DNA from: Porphyrobacter sp.
Lineage (GTDB): Bacteria > Pseudomonadota > Alphaproteobacteria > Sphingomonadales > Sphingomonadaceae
Direction of reading: 5' to 3'
DNA: 64,000 nucleotides
NCBI GenBank assembly: GCA_027533455.1
Contig: JAPZUC010000008.1
Location: 1 to 64,000 of the forward strand
The position numbers and the translations under genes were made by a program. Shown one piece after another: positions 1 through 6,552 of the stretch. The notes beneath the pieces are model-generated. The model had not been told where the DNA came from. It ran no database searches and was given only the letters and a program-made list of their open reading frames with translations. Position 1 is the stretch's first letter; each line of letters opens with the position of its first letter.

Positions 1-104
1 AGGCCGCCATCTTCCAGTACATCAACGGGTTCTACAACACCCGACGACGTCATTCATATCTGGGCGGCATCAGCCCGCTCGCATTCGAGGCCAAGGTGGC
101 ATAA
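1..104 (+). CDS. IS3-family transposase OrfB, C-terminal end (cut by window edge)
   Basis: In the frame beginning at base 3 the sequence encodes AAIFQYINGFYNTRRRHSYL, then a short tail ending at TAA (102-104). The F-Y-N-x-x-R-x-H-x-x-L-G pattern followed by S-P-x-x-F/Y-E is the hallmark end of the rve (DDE) integrase core of IS3-family OrfB proteins, where the last catalytic glutamate lies a little upstream. Only the C-terminus is visible, so activity of the element cannot be judged. The stop is followed directly by the IS terminal region and then by the truncated tetR. Confidence 0.8.
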   Translation, partial: AAIFQYINGFYNTRRRHSYLGGISPLAFEAKVA

Positions 105-149
105 TGAGATAGGTGACCGGCACAAAACCGGTACAAGTCCACAGTGACA
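1..149 (+). mobile_element. IS3-family insertion sequence, right end only
   Basis: The first 104 bases encode the last 33 residues of an IS3-type transposase. The following ~45 bases (AT-richer, with CCGGCACAAAACCGGTAC and TCCACAGTGACA) look like the right terminal region. IS3 elements end in CA, so I place the boundary near base 149, where the reading frame of the neighbouring tetR becomes sensible again. The left part of the element lies outside the window, so the target duplication cannot be checked. Confidence 0.7.
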
Positions 150-606
150 GGGTGTCGCGATGCAGCCGCCGCTCGGCGATATGCTCGGGCGGTTCGGTGG
201 GCGTGAGCTCGTCGAGCAGATCGTGGATCGTCGAGATGATCGGATCGAGCGCATCCTCGTTGCCCGTCAGCAGCATCCAGCTGGTGAGCGCGCCCGCACC
301 CTCGCGGTCGAAGGCATCGAAGGCGAGATCGACCACCTCGCGCGCCGATCCCAGCCCGGCGCGACTGGCGTGCACGGCCTGGAGAATCGTCTCGCACACC
401 GTGCGCGCCAGATGCTCGGCCAGCGCCTTCTGCAAGCCAGACGCCGAACCGAAATGGTGGAGCAGATTGGCGTGCGTGCGCCCGATTCGGGCCGAGACCG
501 CCTTCAGCGTTACCGCTTGCGGCCCCGTCTCGATCAGCAGCGCGCGCGCGGCCGCGAGCGCAGTGCTGCGCGATTCTTCGGGTGTTAGCCTTTTGCGAGC
601 GACCAT
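150..606 (-). pseudogene. TetR-family regulator truncated by the IS element
   Basis: The start ATG is at 606. The N-terminal ~60 residues form a TetR helix-turn-helix (TPEESRSTALAAARALLIE, then the recognition region SARIGRTHANLLHHFG). A ligand-binding domain follows to about residue 152. After codon R-D-T the frame runs into the IS end (L-S-L-W-T-C-T-G) and stops at 70, giving a 178-residue chimera instead of the ~190-210 residues usual for the family. The DNA-binding part is intact but the last helices, which contribute to dimerisation in TetR proteins, are lost. The regulated target is unknown; the GNAT gene lies behind its promoter but is co-directional. Loss of function is inferred. Confidence 0.65.
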
Positions 607-660
607 AGGCCTGCCGCCCTAGGGGATTTCGCAGATGCGAACAAGCCGCCCGCAAAGCCG

Positions 661-1212
661 TCAGGCCGCGCGCTGGTTCACCCCAGTCTCGCCACCGATC
701 AGCTTACGATATTGCGCCGTATCGGCATGCGCCCCGCGCCCGCAGGACCAGCGCGGCTCGACCCGCCCGGTCGGCTCGAAGCCGAGCTTGCGCAGCACCC
801 GGCCCGAGGCGGGATTGTCGAGGAAGTGCGAGGCGACAAGTTCGCGGTGACCGAGGATCGCGGCGATTTGCAGCACCGCTGCGCCTGCCTCGGTGGCATA
901 GCCCTGCCCCCAGTGGGGCCGCGCGATCCAGTAGCGCAGTTCCAGCGCACCGGCATCATTCGCCGCCTCGCCCATCGGGCCGAAGCCGATGCAGCCTACC
1001 GCCTGCGCGTCAGCCGCGCGGGTGATCAGGAAACGCGGATGGAGCGGTTCGTCCGGCTGCGCGGCAAAATCGCGCGCGTCCTGCTCGCGATAGGGCCAGG
1101 GCGCGCGCGCGAGATTGCGCACCACGCCTTCATCGGCGATGCCGGCCAGCAGGGCCTGCCAATCCTCGGGCCATATCGGCCGGAGCAGCAATCTTTCGCT
1201 ACGATGGAACAC
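661..1212 (-). CDS. GNAT family N-acetyltransferase (RimJ/RimL-like)
   Basis: 183 residues. It opens with S-E-R-L-L-L-R-P, typical of the RimJ/RimL-type Acetyltransf_3 subgroup, which acetylates N-terminal amines of proteins or small molecules using acetyl-CoA. The acetyl-CoA-binding segment is visible as YWIARPHWGQGYATEAG (W-G-x-G-Y/F-A-T-E-A is the family signature), and the C-terminal N-P-A-S-G-R-V-L-R-K-L-G-F-E motif is also canonical. Length is normal. It stands alone, 54 bases downstream of the truncated tetR start. No substrate can be assigned from sequence. Confidence 0.85.
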   Translation of the reverse strand: MFHRSERLLLRPIWPEDWQALLAGIADEGVVRNLARAPWPYREQDARDFAAQPDEPLHPRFLITRAADAQAVGCIGFGPMGEAANDAGALELRYWIARPHWGQGYATEAGAAVLQIAAILGHRELVASHFLDNPASGRVLRKLGFEPTGRVEPRWSCGRGAHADTAQYRKLIGGETGVNQRAA

Positions 1213-1311
1213 GAGTTCTCCCTTCCTCGCCCCGCGCCGGCCCTAGGGCACGCGCATGACAATATTAAGGCCGCGAAACCTTGTGATTCCGCAGTTTTTC
1301 GAGGGAGAACG

Positions 1312-1357
1312 AAAAAGGGAGACGGACCCCCTCGGTTAGAGGACGGTCCTGTCTCCC
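1312..1357 (-). terminator. Rho-independent terminator of rplU-rpmA
   Basis: Read on the minus strand, GGGAGAC-(bulge)-GGACC pairs with GGTCC-GTCTCCC (1345-1357 with 1317-1328), followed by TTTTT (1312-1316 on the complement). It lies about 70 bases past the rpmA stop. The 12-bp, GC-rich stem with an immediate U-run is a strong intrinsic terminator. Confidence 0.8.
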
Positions 1358-1424
1358 TCATATGGCGGGTATTGCACCCACCGGGACCATCCTTGCCGGA
1401 CGATCCCTTCAGCGAATCGTCCGC

Positions 1425-1694
1425 TTATTCGGCGGCTTCGGCCATAACGTCTACCGAGACGTATTTACGGCCGAGCTTGCCAGCATGGAATCGCACCACG
1501 CCTTCGGCGAGCGAGTAGAGGGTGTGGTCCTTGCCCATGCCCACGTTTACGCCCGGATAGACGCGGGTGCCGCGCTGACGGATAATGATATTGCCGCCGA
1601 TCACTTCCTGACCGCCGAACTTCTTCACGCCAAGGCGACGACCGGCCGAATCACGACCGTTACGCGACGAACCGCCTGCTTTCTTATGTGCCAT
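1425..1694 (-). CDS. rpmA: 50S ribosomal protein L27
   Basis: 89 residues. The N-terminus [20 protein letters not shown] and the following L-G-V-K-K-F-G-G-Q are diagnostic for bL27, whose N-terminal tail reaches the peptidyl transferase centre of the large subunit. It starts directly with M-A-H-K-K, so there is no N-terminal extension needing cleavage as in Firmicutes. It follows rplU by 14 bases, the universal L21-L27 operon order. An intrinsic terminator closes the unit. The obg gene often found downstream in other bacteria is absent here. Confidence 0.98.
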   Translation of the reverse strand: MAHKKAGGSSRNGRDSAGRRLGVKKFGGQEVIGGNIIIRQRGTRVYPGVNVGMGKDHTLYSLAEGVVRFHAGKLGRKYVSVDVMAEAAE

Positions 1695-1708
1695 GGTTCA
1701 GTCGCTCC

Positions 1709-2089
1709 TTATTCTGCCGAGGCCGCCGCGGGGGCGTCTTCGGTCTTGGTCTTCTTGGCGGCGGCCTTCTTGGCCGGCTTTTCAGCGGCAGAGGCGCCGA
1801 CAGCGGTGATGCGCAGGAGCGTCATCTGCTGGCGGTGGCCGTTCTTGCGGCGATAGTTGTGACGGCGACGCTTCTTGAAGACGATCACCTTCTCGCTCTT
1901 CGCTTGGGCGATGATCTCCGCCGAGACGGTCACCGACTTGGCATCGGCGATGCTCTCGCCTTCACCGGCCAGCAGGACATCGCCCAGCGTGATCGTGTCG
2001 CCGGCTTCGCCTGCGAGCTTTTCAACGGCAATCTTGTCTCCGGCGGCAACGCGGTACTGTTTGCCGCCAGTGCGCACTACAGCGAACAT
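1709..2089 (-). CDS. rplU: 50S ribosomal protein L21
   Basis: 126 residues from the ATG at 2089 ([14 protein letters not shown]), the canonical bL21 start; the frame is open upstream but that part is non-coding leader. The core includes [17 protein letters not shown], the rRNA-binding K/R-rich segment, then L-R-I-T. About 25 residues of Ala/Lys/Glu-rich tail ([20 protein letters not shown]) extend past the usual ~103-residue core, a feature common in alphaproteobacteria. First gene of the rplU-rpmA operon, with a sigma70-like promoter about 110-135 bases upstream. Confidence 0.97.
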   Translation of the reverse strand: MFAVVRTGGKQYRVAAGDKIAVEKLAGEAGDTITLGDVLLAGEGESIADAKSVTVSAEIIAQAKSEKVIVFKKRRRHNYRRKNGHRQQMTLLRITAVGASAAEKPAKKAAAKKTKTEDAPAAASAE

Positions 2090-2195
2090 GGCTTTATACT
2101 CTCGTGTCTGTGCAGATCGGGATGAGCCGGGAAACGCCAAGCCAACCGAACGGCAATGCGGGGCATGCGCGGATGCAGCCCCGGAAAGATGCGTG

Positions 2196-2224
2196 CCGTT
2201 AGGGGAAAGGCCGGGCCAAGTCAA
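2196..2224 (-). promoter_or_regulatory. sigma70-type promoter of rplU-rpmA
   Basis: On the minus strand TTGACT (2219-2224) and TAACGG (2196-2201) are separated by exactly 17 bases. The predicted start lies about 100 bases upstream of the rplU ATG, leaving a leader long enough for translational feedback. The -35 is a 5/6 match; the -10 is weak. Confidence 0.5.
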
Positions 2225-2323
2225 CGCCTCAGCAGCCACGCAGTGACCAAAAAGTCGAACGCGCGAATCTGTTAGGGCGCTTTGCCACGCGCGGTTGTCA
2301 TGGTAACAGGACACGGGATCATT

Positions 2324-2824
2324 ATGCGTATCAAACTGACAAAATCCGCCGCCCTTGCCCTGCTTGCCTCGGGGCTGGCTGCCTGTGCGAGCGGCGACCA
2401 TACCTATCCCTCACTGGCGATCCGGTCTGTCGAGCGCGGCATTGTGGCGGAGGCGCCCGTCTCGCCCGTACCGATTCGCCCGGCGACCCCCACTAGCCGT
2501 CTGGCAGAGTTGCGCAGCGCCGCTGCTGCTGCCGACGCCGCCTTCAACGCGCGCGCCGGCCAGGCGGAGCGACTCGCCCGGGCTGCGGCCGGCCAGCCCT
2601 TCGAAAGCAATGCCCGCGCCGAGGCAATGGTCGCGCTGGCCGATCTCGATGCGCAGCGCGGCAAGACTGTGGGCGCGCTTGCCACACTCGATAGCCTGGC
2701 GGCCGAGGCTGCGGCAGCGCTCAGCCCGGATCCGGCGCTGACCGCTCTCCAGACCGAGGTTGCCGCCATGCTGGCCCGCGAGGATGCCGGGATCGTGCGG
2801 TTGTGGGAAATAATGGGATCATGA
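2324..2824 (+). CDS. Small lipoprotein of unknown function, coupled to fnr
   Basis: 166 residues if started at the ATG at 2324 (M-R-I-K-L-T-K-S); an upstream in-frame start at 2282 would put charged, non-signal residues before the signal peptide and is disfavoured. The signal peptide has a clear lipobox (L-A-A-C, cysteine at about residue 22), so the mature protein should be lipid-anchored, and the residue after the cysteine is Ala. The remainder is rich in Ala and Glu and probably helical ([16 protein letters not shown]), with no family I recognise. Its stop overlaps the fnr start (ATGA), so the two are co-translated. The role is unknown; the coupling hints at a redox or envelope link. Confidence 0.7.
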   Translation: MRIKLTKSAALALLASGLAACASGDHTYPSLAIRSVERGIVAEAPVSPVPIRPATPTSRLAELRSAAAAADAAFNARAGQAERLARAAAGQPFESNARAEAMVALADLDAQRGKTVGALATLDSLAAEAAAALSPDPALTALQTEVAAMLAREDAGIVRLWEIMGS

Positions 2825-3510
2825 ACCTTGCCTGCGCCACCTGCCCGGTGAAGGAGACCGCCGCTTGCGCTGTCCTCACCACCGAGGAACGCGATGCGAT
2901 GGCCGCTGCGGGCCGCACCCGCACATTGAAGCGCGGCGAGATGCTGTTTGCCGCGGGCGACGAGGAAGCCGCCTGCGCCACGCTGCTGACCGGCGCGCTC
3001 AAGGTCTCGGCGATCGACCAGGACGGCAACGAGCAGATCCTCGCGCTTGTCCACCCGGCGGGCTTTATCGGCGAGCTGTTTGCACCCTTTGCGCATCACG
3101 ACGTGGTGGCGCTGACCGAAAGCCGGCTGTGCACGTTCGCGCGGCGCGATATCGAGCGGGCGATCGAGGATTACCCGGCGCTGGCCCGCGCCCTGCTGCG
3201 ACGCAGCCAGGCCGATCTGCTGGCAACGCGCAACCTGCTGGAACTTACCGGCCACGCCAGCGCCGAGGCGCGTCTGGCCGCCCTGCTCCACGATTTCGCC
3301 GCTGCCGCCAGCGAAAGCTCGTGCCACCTTGCCTCGCGGTTCGAACTGCCGCTGACCCGCGGCGAGATCGCCAACATGCTCGGCCTCACTATCGAGACCG
3401 TCAGCCGCAAACTGGGCGAGCTGGAAGACATGGGCGCGATCCTGCGCGAGGGGAAGCGCGGCATCGCGCTGCTCAGCCCGGAACTGCTTCACGAGATTTC
3501 GGGTAGATAA
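2821..3510 (+). CDS. fnr: Crp/Fnr-family oxygen-sensing regulator (Fnr/FnrL type)
   Basis: 229 residues from the ATG at 2821. Cysteines C5, C8 and C16 (C-x2-C-x7-C) and C104 (R-L-C-T-F) match the 4Fe-4S ligand arrangement of alphaproteobacterial FnrN/FnrL, which dimerise and bind DNA only when oxygen is low. A cyclic-nucleotide-like beta-roll is followed by a C-terminal helix-turn-helix with G-L-T-I-E-T-V-S-R-K-L. The E-x-x-S-R residues are those that read TTGAT half-sites in FNR. Two such boxes occur in this window (4060-4073 and 40704-40717). It is translationally coupled to the upstream lipoprotein. Convergent with the next gene, which is itself a likely target. Confidence 0.88.
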   Translation: MNLACATCPVKETAACAVLTTEERDAMAAAGRTRTLKRGEMLFAAGDEEAACATLLTGALKVSAIDQDGNEQILALVHPAGFIGELFAPFAHHDVVALTESRLCTFARRDIERAIEDYPALARALLRRSQADLLATRNLLELTGHASAEARLAALLHDFAAAASESSCHLASRFELPLTRGEIANMLGLTIETVSRKLGELEDMGAILREGKRGIALLSPELLHEISGR

Positions 3511-3516
3511 AGGGTT

Positions 3517-3550
3517 CGGGGCGGCGGCGGGGATAAGTGCCACCGCCCCG
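3517..3550. terminator. Possible hairpin between convergent genes
   Basis: CGGGGCGG (3517-3524) pairs with CCGCCCCG (3543-3550), and the stem can extend with one mismatch. It lies between the convergent fnr and membrane-protein genes. No clear U-run on either side, so termination is only suggested. Confidence 0.35.
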
Positions 3551-3565
3551 AGGGGAGCTTTCAGG

Positions 3566-4003
3566 TCAGGCGACCACTGCGGCGATAACCGCCACTGCAA
3601 GGCCCCAGATCACCAGCAGCACCGGCAGGATCAGCACCTGGATGGTCGCATCGCGCGCGGCGAGGCGTCCGGTGTTGGTCATGATGCCCTTGGCCTCGAA
3701 CTCGCCCATCGTCTGCGGCTCGCTGGCGTTGCCGGCAAGACGTGTCCAGACGGCAGGGACACCAAAAGCGGCGATGATGAAGACGACGAAGATCGCCATT
3801 GGAATGGCCAGCACCGGATTGGCAAAGGCGCTGCCGACCACCACCAGAAATCCGAGATAGCCGCCCACGGTCGCGCCATAGAGTGCGGTCGGCAGGCCAA
3901 AGTTGCGGTCGCCTTCGACCTGATGGCGGATGGTAGCCTCGGCGGGGTGATCGACAACGCGTGCGTCGCCGCGGGCGATGAGATCGTGGACGATGTGGCT
4001 CAT
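3566..4003 (-). CDS. Uncharacterised small membrane protein, predicted Fnr target
   Basis: 145 residues. A hydrophilic ~35-residue N-terminus (M-S-H-I-V-H-D-L-I-A-R-G-D) with several histidines is followed by two membrane segments at about 45-80 (G-Y-L-G-F-L-V-V-V-G, then I-F-V-V-F-I-I-A-A-F-G-V), a soluble loop (E-P-Q-T-M-G-E-F-E-A-K-G-I) and a final helix at about 122-145 (V-L-I-L-P-V-L-L-V-I-W-G). I do not recognise a family. Upstream, a perfect Fnr box at 4060-4073 with a -10-like hexamer at the class II distance predicts induction under low oxygen by the Fnr encoded next door. A role in microaerobic respiration is conjecture. Confidence 0.75.
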   Translation of the reverse strand: MSHIVHDLIARGDARVVDHPAEATIRHQVEGDRNFGLPTALYGATVGGYLGFLVVVGSAFANPVLAIPMAIFVVFIIAAFGVPAVWTRLAGNASEPQTMGEFEAKGIMTNTGRLAARDATIQVLILPVLLVIWGLAVAVIAAVVA

Positions 4004-4031
4004 GGAGTGATCCTTTCCTGTGTTGGAAAGG

Positions 4032-4037
4032 GAATTA
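4032..4037 (-). promoter_or_regulatory. -10-like hexamer downstream of Fnr box
   Basis: TAATTC on the minus strand occupies exactly the -12 to -7 position if the Fnr box centre is at -41.5. The match to TATAAT is weak apart from the first two bases, as is common at activator-dependent promoters. Confidence 0.4.
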
Positions 4038-4059
4038 CTCCGCTGCGTTCAGCCCTGCT

Positions 4060-4073
4060 TTGATCGCAATCAA
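4060..4073 (-). promoter_or_regulatory. Fnr box (TTGATCGCAATCAA)
   Basis: A perfect inverted repeat TTGAT-N4-ATCAA, the consensus Fnr site. Its centre is about 63 nt upstream of the start codon of the small membrane protein on the minus strand. It sits in the 71-base gap after moaE and does not overlap that coding region. Confidence 0.8.
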
Positions 4074-4074
4074 A

Positions 4075-4521
4075 TCACGCCTGCCAGCGCGACAGATCGC
4101 TGTGATCCTGTTCGCGCGGTTCGATCCAGTGCCATTCCCCGTCACGCTTCTCGCGCTTCCAGAACCATGCAGCGCTTTTGAGGTGGTCCATGCAGAAGTC
4201 GACCGCATTGATGGCATCGCGGCGGTGGAGCGCTGCAGCCGAGACGCAGACGATCGGCTCGCCCGGGTGCATCAGGCCGACGCGGTGAACCATCAGCAGG
4301 CCCATCAGGTCGAACCGCGCGAAAGCCCGGTCTGCCAGCTGGTGCATCCCCGGCAGGGTCAGCGGCTCGTAATGGGTGAGTTCGAGTGCCTCCACACCGG
4401 TATCGCTGCGGACCTCGCCCACAAAGGTGCTCACGCCGCCAAGGCCGGGGTTTGCATTGGTGAAGGGGCCGATCAGCATGCCCGGCATGAACACCCGATC
4501 AAGCAGACGGATATCGCGCAT
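4075..4521 (-). CDS. moaE: Molybdopterin synthase catalytic (large) subunit MoaE
   Basis: 148 residues from the ATG at 4521, which overlaps the moaD stop by one base (TGATG), so the two subunits are translationally coupled. MoaE transfers sulfur from the MoaD C-terminal thiocarboxylate to cyclic pyranopterin monophosphate to make molybdopterin. Visible family features are G-G-V-S-T-F-V-G-E-V-R (the family usually has F-x-G-x-V-R), H-R-V-G-x-M-x-P-G-E-P-I-V, and the lysine-bearing W-F-W-K-R-E segment near the active site. Normal length. Last gene of the long minus-strand run. Confidence 0.95.
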   Translation of the reverse strand: MRDIRLLDRVFMPGMLIGPFTNANPGLGGVSTFVGEVRSDTGVEALELTHYEPLTLPGMHQLADRAFARFDLMGLLMVHRVGLMHPGEPIVCVSAAALHRRDAINAVDFCMDHLKSAAWFWKREKRDGEWHWIEPREQDHSDLSRWQA

Positions 4522-4772
4522 CAGCCCCCCGATACGGGCGGGAGCAGCGCGATCTCGTCTCCCGCGCCGGCTTGAAGCTTCGACTTGTTGGGCAGCAGCG
4601 CACCGTTGACCGCCACCCGGATGCGCGGATCGTCCAGCGCCTCGGCCAGCGCGGGTGGGAGCGCAGCCTTGAGGGTCTCCCAATTCAGCTCGACTGACAT
4701 GGGCAGCGGAAGCGGCAGCGTGGAAGCACCCGCAAGGTCGGCCAGCTTGCCAAGCAGCACCACCAACGCCAT
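4521..4772 (-). CDS. moaD: Molybdopterin synthase sulfur-carrier subunit MoaD
   Basis: 83 residues from the ATG at 4772. A ubiquitin-like fold protein ending in G-G (L-L-P-P-V-S-G-G), whose C-terminal glycine is adenylated and thiocarboxylated. V-L-L-G-K-L-A-D-L-A-G at the start and V-N-G-A-L near residue 55 are typical. It begins 2 bases after the moaA stop and overlaps moaE, forming a tight moaA-moaD-moaE unit. moaC and moeB are not in the window. Confidence 0.93.
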   Translation of the reverse strand: MALVVLLGKLADLAGASTLPLPLPMSVELNWETLKAALPPALAEALDDPRIRVAVNGALLPNKSKLQAGAGDEIALLPPVSGG

Positions 4773-4774
4773 CC

Positions 4775-5842
4775 TCAGCCGCCCGTCATCGACATGTGCC
4801 GCGCCAGTGCCGGAGCCGCGCCGCGCTGGTCCATGCGGAAATTGTGCTTCTCGGGCTTGATCCGCAGCGCCTCGTCGAGCGCGGCGCCCAGTTGCGTCTC
4901 GGGATCGTCGGAGCGCAGCGCGGCGCGCAGGTCCACCTGCTCGCCCCCGCCAAGGCAGGGGTAAAGCTGGCCGGTCGCGGTTACCCGCAGGCGGTTGCAA
5001 CCCGCGCAGAAATTGCTCGTATGCGGCGTAATGAAGCCGAGCCGCCCGCCCGTCTCGGCAATGTCGACATAGCGCGAGGGGCCCCCGGTGCGATGGTCGC
5101 TATCCGTCAGCGTCCAGCGGTTCTCAAGCTGCGCGCACACGCTATCGAGCGGGAGATACTGGTCGAGCCGTTCCTCCTCGACATCGCCCAGCGGCATGAC
5201 CTCGATCAGGGTCACGTCGTGGCCCTGCCCGTGCCCCCAGGCGATCAGTTCGGGCAGCTCGTCCTCGTTCACACCCTTCAGCGCCACGGCGTTGAGCTTC
5301 ACCCTGATTCCCGCCGCCTTGGCCGCCGCGATGCCTTCGAGCACCTGCGGCAGGCTATCGCGCCGGGTCAGCTCGGCAAAGCGCGCGCGGTCCAAGGTGT
5401 CGAGCGAGACATTGACCCGACGCACGCCGGCCTTGGCGAGCGCTTCGGCGTGCTCGGCCAATTGCGTGCCGTTGGTAGTGAGCGTCAACTCGGTCAGATC
5501 ATGCCCGAGCCTGCGGCCGAGCGCGGTGAACAGATCAATGATGTCGCGCCGCACCAGCGGCTCGCCGCCGGTGATGCGGATCTTGGTCACCCCGCGCGCG
5601 ATAAAGCCGGTGGCGAGGTCGTAAAGCTCCTCGAGGCTCAGCACGTCCTTCTTGGGAAGGAAGGTCATGCGCTCGGGCATGCAATAGGAACATCTGAGGT
5701 CGCAGCGGTCAGTGACCGACAGGCGCAGATAGGTGATGCGGCGCATGAAGGCATCGACCAGCGGCGGCGGCGCCAAAGCCGGATCGCGCAGCAGGATCAG
5801 GTCCGGTTTGCGAGGAGGAGTAGGCGCCACGGTGTCATTCAT
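4775..5842 (-). CDS. moaA: GTP 3',8-cyclase MoaA (radical SAM)
   Basis: 355 residues. MoaA opens molybdenum cofactor synthesis by converting GTP to 3',8-cyclo-GTP with MoaC. The N-terminal radical SAM cluster motif is C-D-L-R-C-S-Y-C-M (about residues 42-50). The second, substrate-binding 4Fe-4S motif is C-A-G-C-N-R-L-R-V-T with a later cysteine in Y-P-C-L. The protein ends in G-G, as active MoaA proteins do. The start overlaps the end of the small upstream gene by 8 bases. Confidence 0.97.
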   Translation of the reverse strand: MNDTVAPTPPRKPDLILLRDPALAPPPLVDAFMRRITYLRLSVTDRCDLRCSYCMPERMTFLPKKDVLSLEELYDLATGFIARGVTKIRITGGEPLVRRDIIDLFTALGRRLGHDLTELTLTTNGTQLAEHAEALAKAGVRRVNVSLDTLDRARFAELTRRDSLPQVLEGIAAAKAAGIRVKLNAVALKGVNEDELPELIAWGHGQGHDVTLIEVMPLGDVEEERLDQYLPLDSVCAQLENRWTLTDSDHRTGGPSRYVDIAETGGRLGFITPHTSNFCAGCNRLRVTATGQLYPCLGGGEQVDLRAALRSDDPETQLGAALDEALRIKPEKHNFRMDQRGAAPALARHMSMTGG

Positions 5843-6152
5843 CGCACACTAGATACTGCCCTGTCACGCCCGGTGCATCTGCCAAAAAGCGCAGCGTCCC
5901 CGCGCGCGGATCGCCCGGGGGGCCAGACACGACATTGGCACGCTTCGGCGCTGCCTCACGCGCCAGATCGCGGGCGAGCGCGAGGCGCCAGTCGCGGTGA
6001 TCGCGCGCCGCGGGCGGCAGGATAATGGCAAGCGCGGTGGTCTGCGGGTCAGCCAGCAGGGCGCGGGCGGCTTCGAGATGGAGCGCCATGAACGCCATCG
6101 CTGCATCAAGCGCGGCATCGGGCAGCAGGCCGACCTCGAGCTGCCGTTGCAC
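5835..6152 (-). CDS. Small conserved-looking protein between folB and moaA
   Basis: 105 residues using the GTG at 6152, which has a GAGAGG ribosome binding site and starts just after folB stops; the longer frame to 6224 would overlap folB by 68 bases. Features are L-E-A-A-R-A-L-L-A-D-P, a hydrophobic strand L-A-I-I-L-P-P, and a basic helix L-A-R-D-L-A-R-E-A-A-P-K-R-A-N-V-V. The alternating strand/helix pattern resembles a partial Rossmann-like fold, but no cofactor motif is visible. Co-transcribed with folB and moaA, so a pterin-related job is possible but unproven. Confidence 0.6.
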   Translation of the reverse strand: MQRQLEVGLLPDAALDAAMAFMALHLEAARALLADPQTTALAIILPPAARDHRDWRLALARDLAREAAPKRANVVSGPPGDPRAGTLRFLADAPGVTGQYLVCDE

Positions 6153-6156
6153 CCTC

Positions 6157-6543
6157 TCAGCCCCCGTGGGACGCGCGGCGGATACGGCGCAGAGTGATGC
6201 CGATCTGCTCGTTCGCTTCGGCAATGGCGAGCTTGACGATCTTGACCGTCACCGCCTGCACACGCGCGTCCTGAACGAACAGCGTTTCGCAGATGTGATC
6301 GGCTACCGCTTCGATCAACTTGAAGTGCACGCCTTCGGGCAGGCCGTCGGACGCAGCGAACTTCAGGTCCATGTAGTTCTTTGAGGCTTCCAGCGGCGTG
6401 TCGGGATCATAGCGATCCGCCACGGCATAATCCGCCGCAATCGAGATGCGCAGCGGCTGGGGCTTGCCGGTCTCCTCGGAATAGATGCCGGTCAGGACAT
6501 CGACCACGAGATCATTGACTTCAAGGGTAAGCGAATCGGTCAT
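6157..6543 (-). CDS. folB: Dihydroneopterin aldolase FolB
   Basis: 128 residues. FolB cleaves 7,8-dihydroneopterin to 6-hydroxymethyl-dihydropterin and glycolaldehyde in folate synthesis. Recognisable features are the early G-I-Y-S-E-E strand, a long helix G-V-H-F-K-L-I-E-A-V-A-D-H-I-C-E-T-L-F, and V-K-I-V-K-L-A-I-A near the end, where family members usually have K-P-x-A. That last motif is divergent: N/A-I replaces the usual proline. It follows the methyltransferase gene by 9 bases. Its presence beside moaADE places two pterin pathways in one transcription unit. Confidence 0.85.
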   Translation of the reverse strand: MTDSLTLEVNDLVVDVLTGIYSEETGKPQPLRISIAADYAVADRYDPDTPLEASKNYMDLKFAASDGLPEGVHFKLIEAVADHICETLFVQDARVQAVTVKIVKLAIAEANEQIGITLRRIRRASHGG

Positions 6544-6552
6544 GCGGGCCCT

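Noticed and set aside
2296..2308. Inverted repeat TGTCATGGTAACA just before the lipoprotein start
   Set aside because: Imperfect and only 13 bases; resembles several regulator half-sites (TGTnA...TnACA) without matching one well.
2282..2323. Upstream start of the lipoprotein at 2282
   Set aside because: Adds 14 residues ahead of a normal signal peptide and would spoil lipoprotein processing; the ATG at 2324 is preferred.
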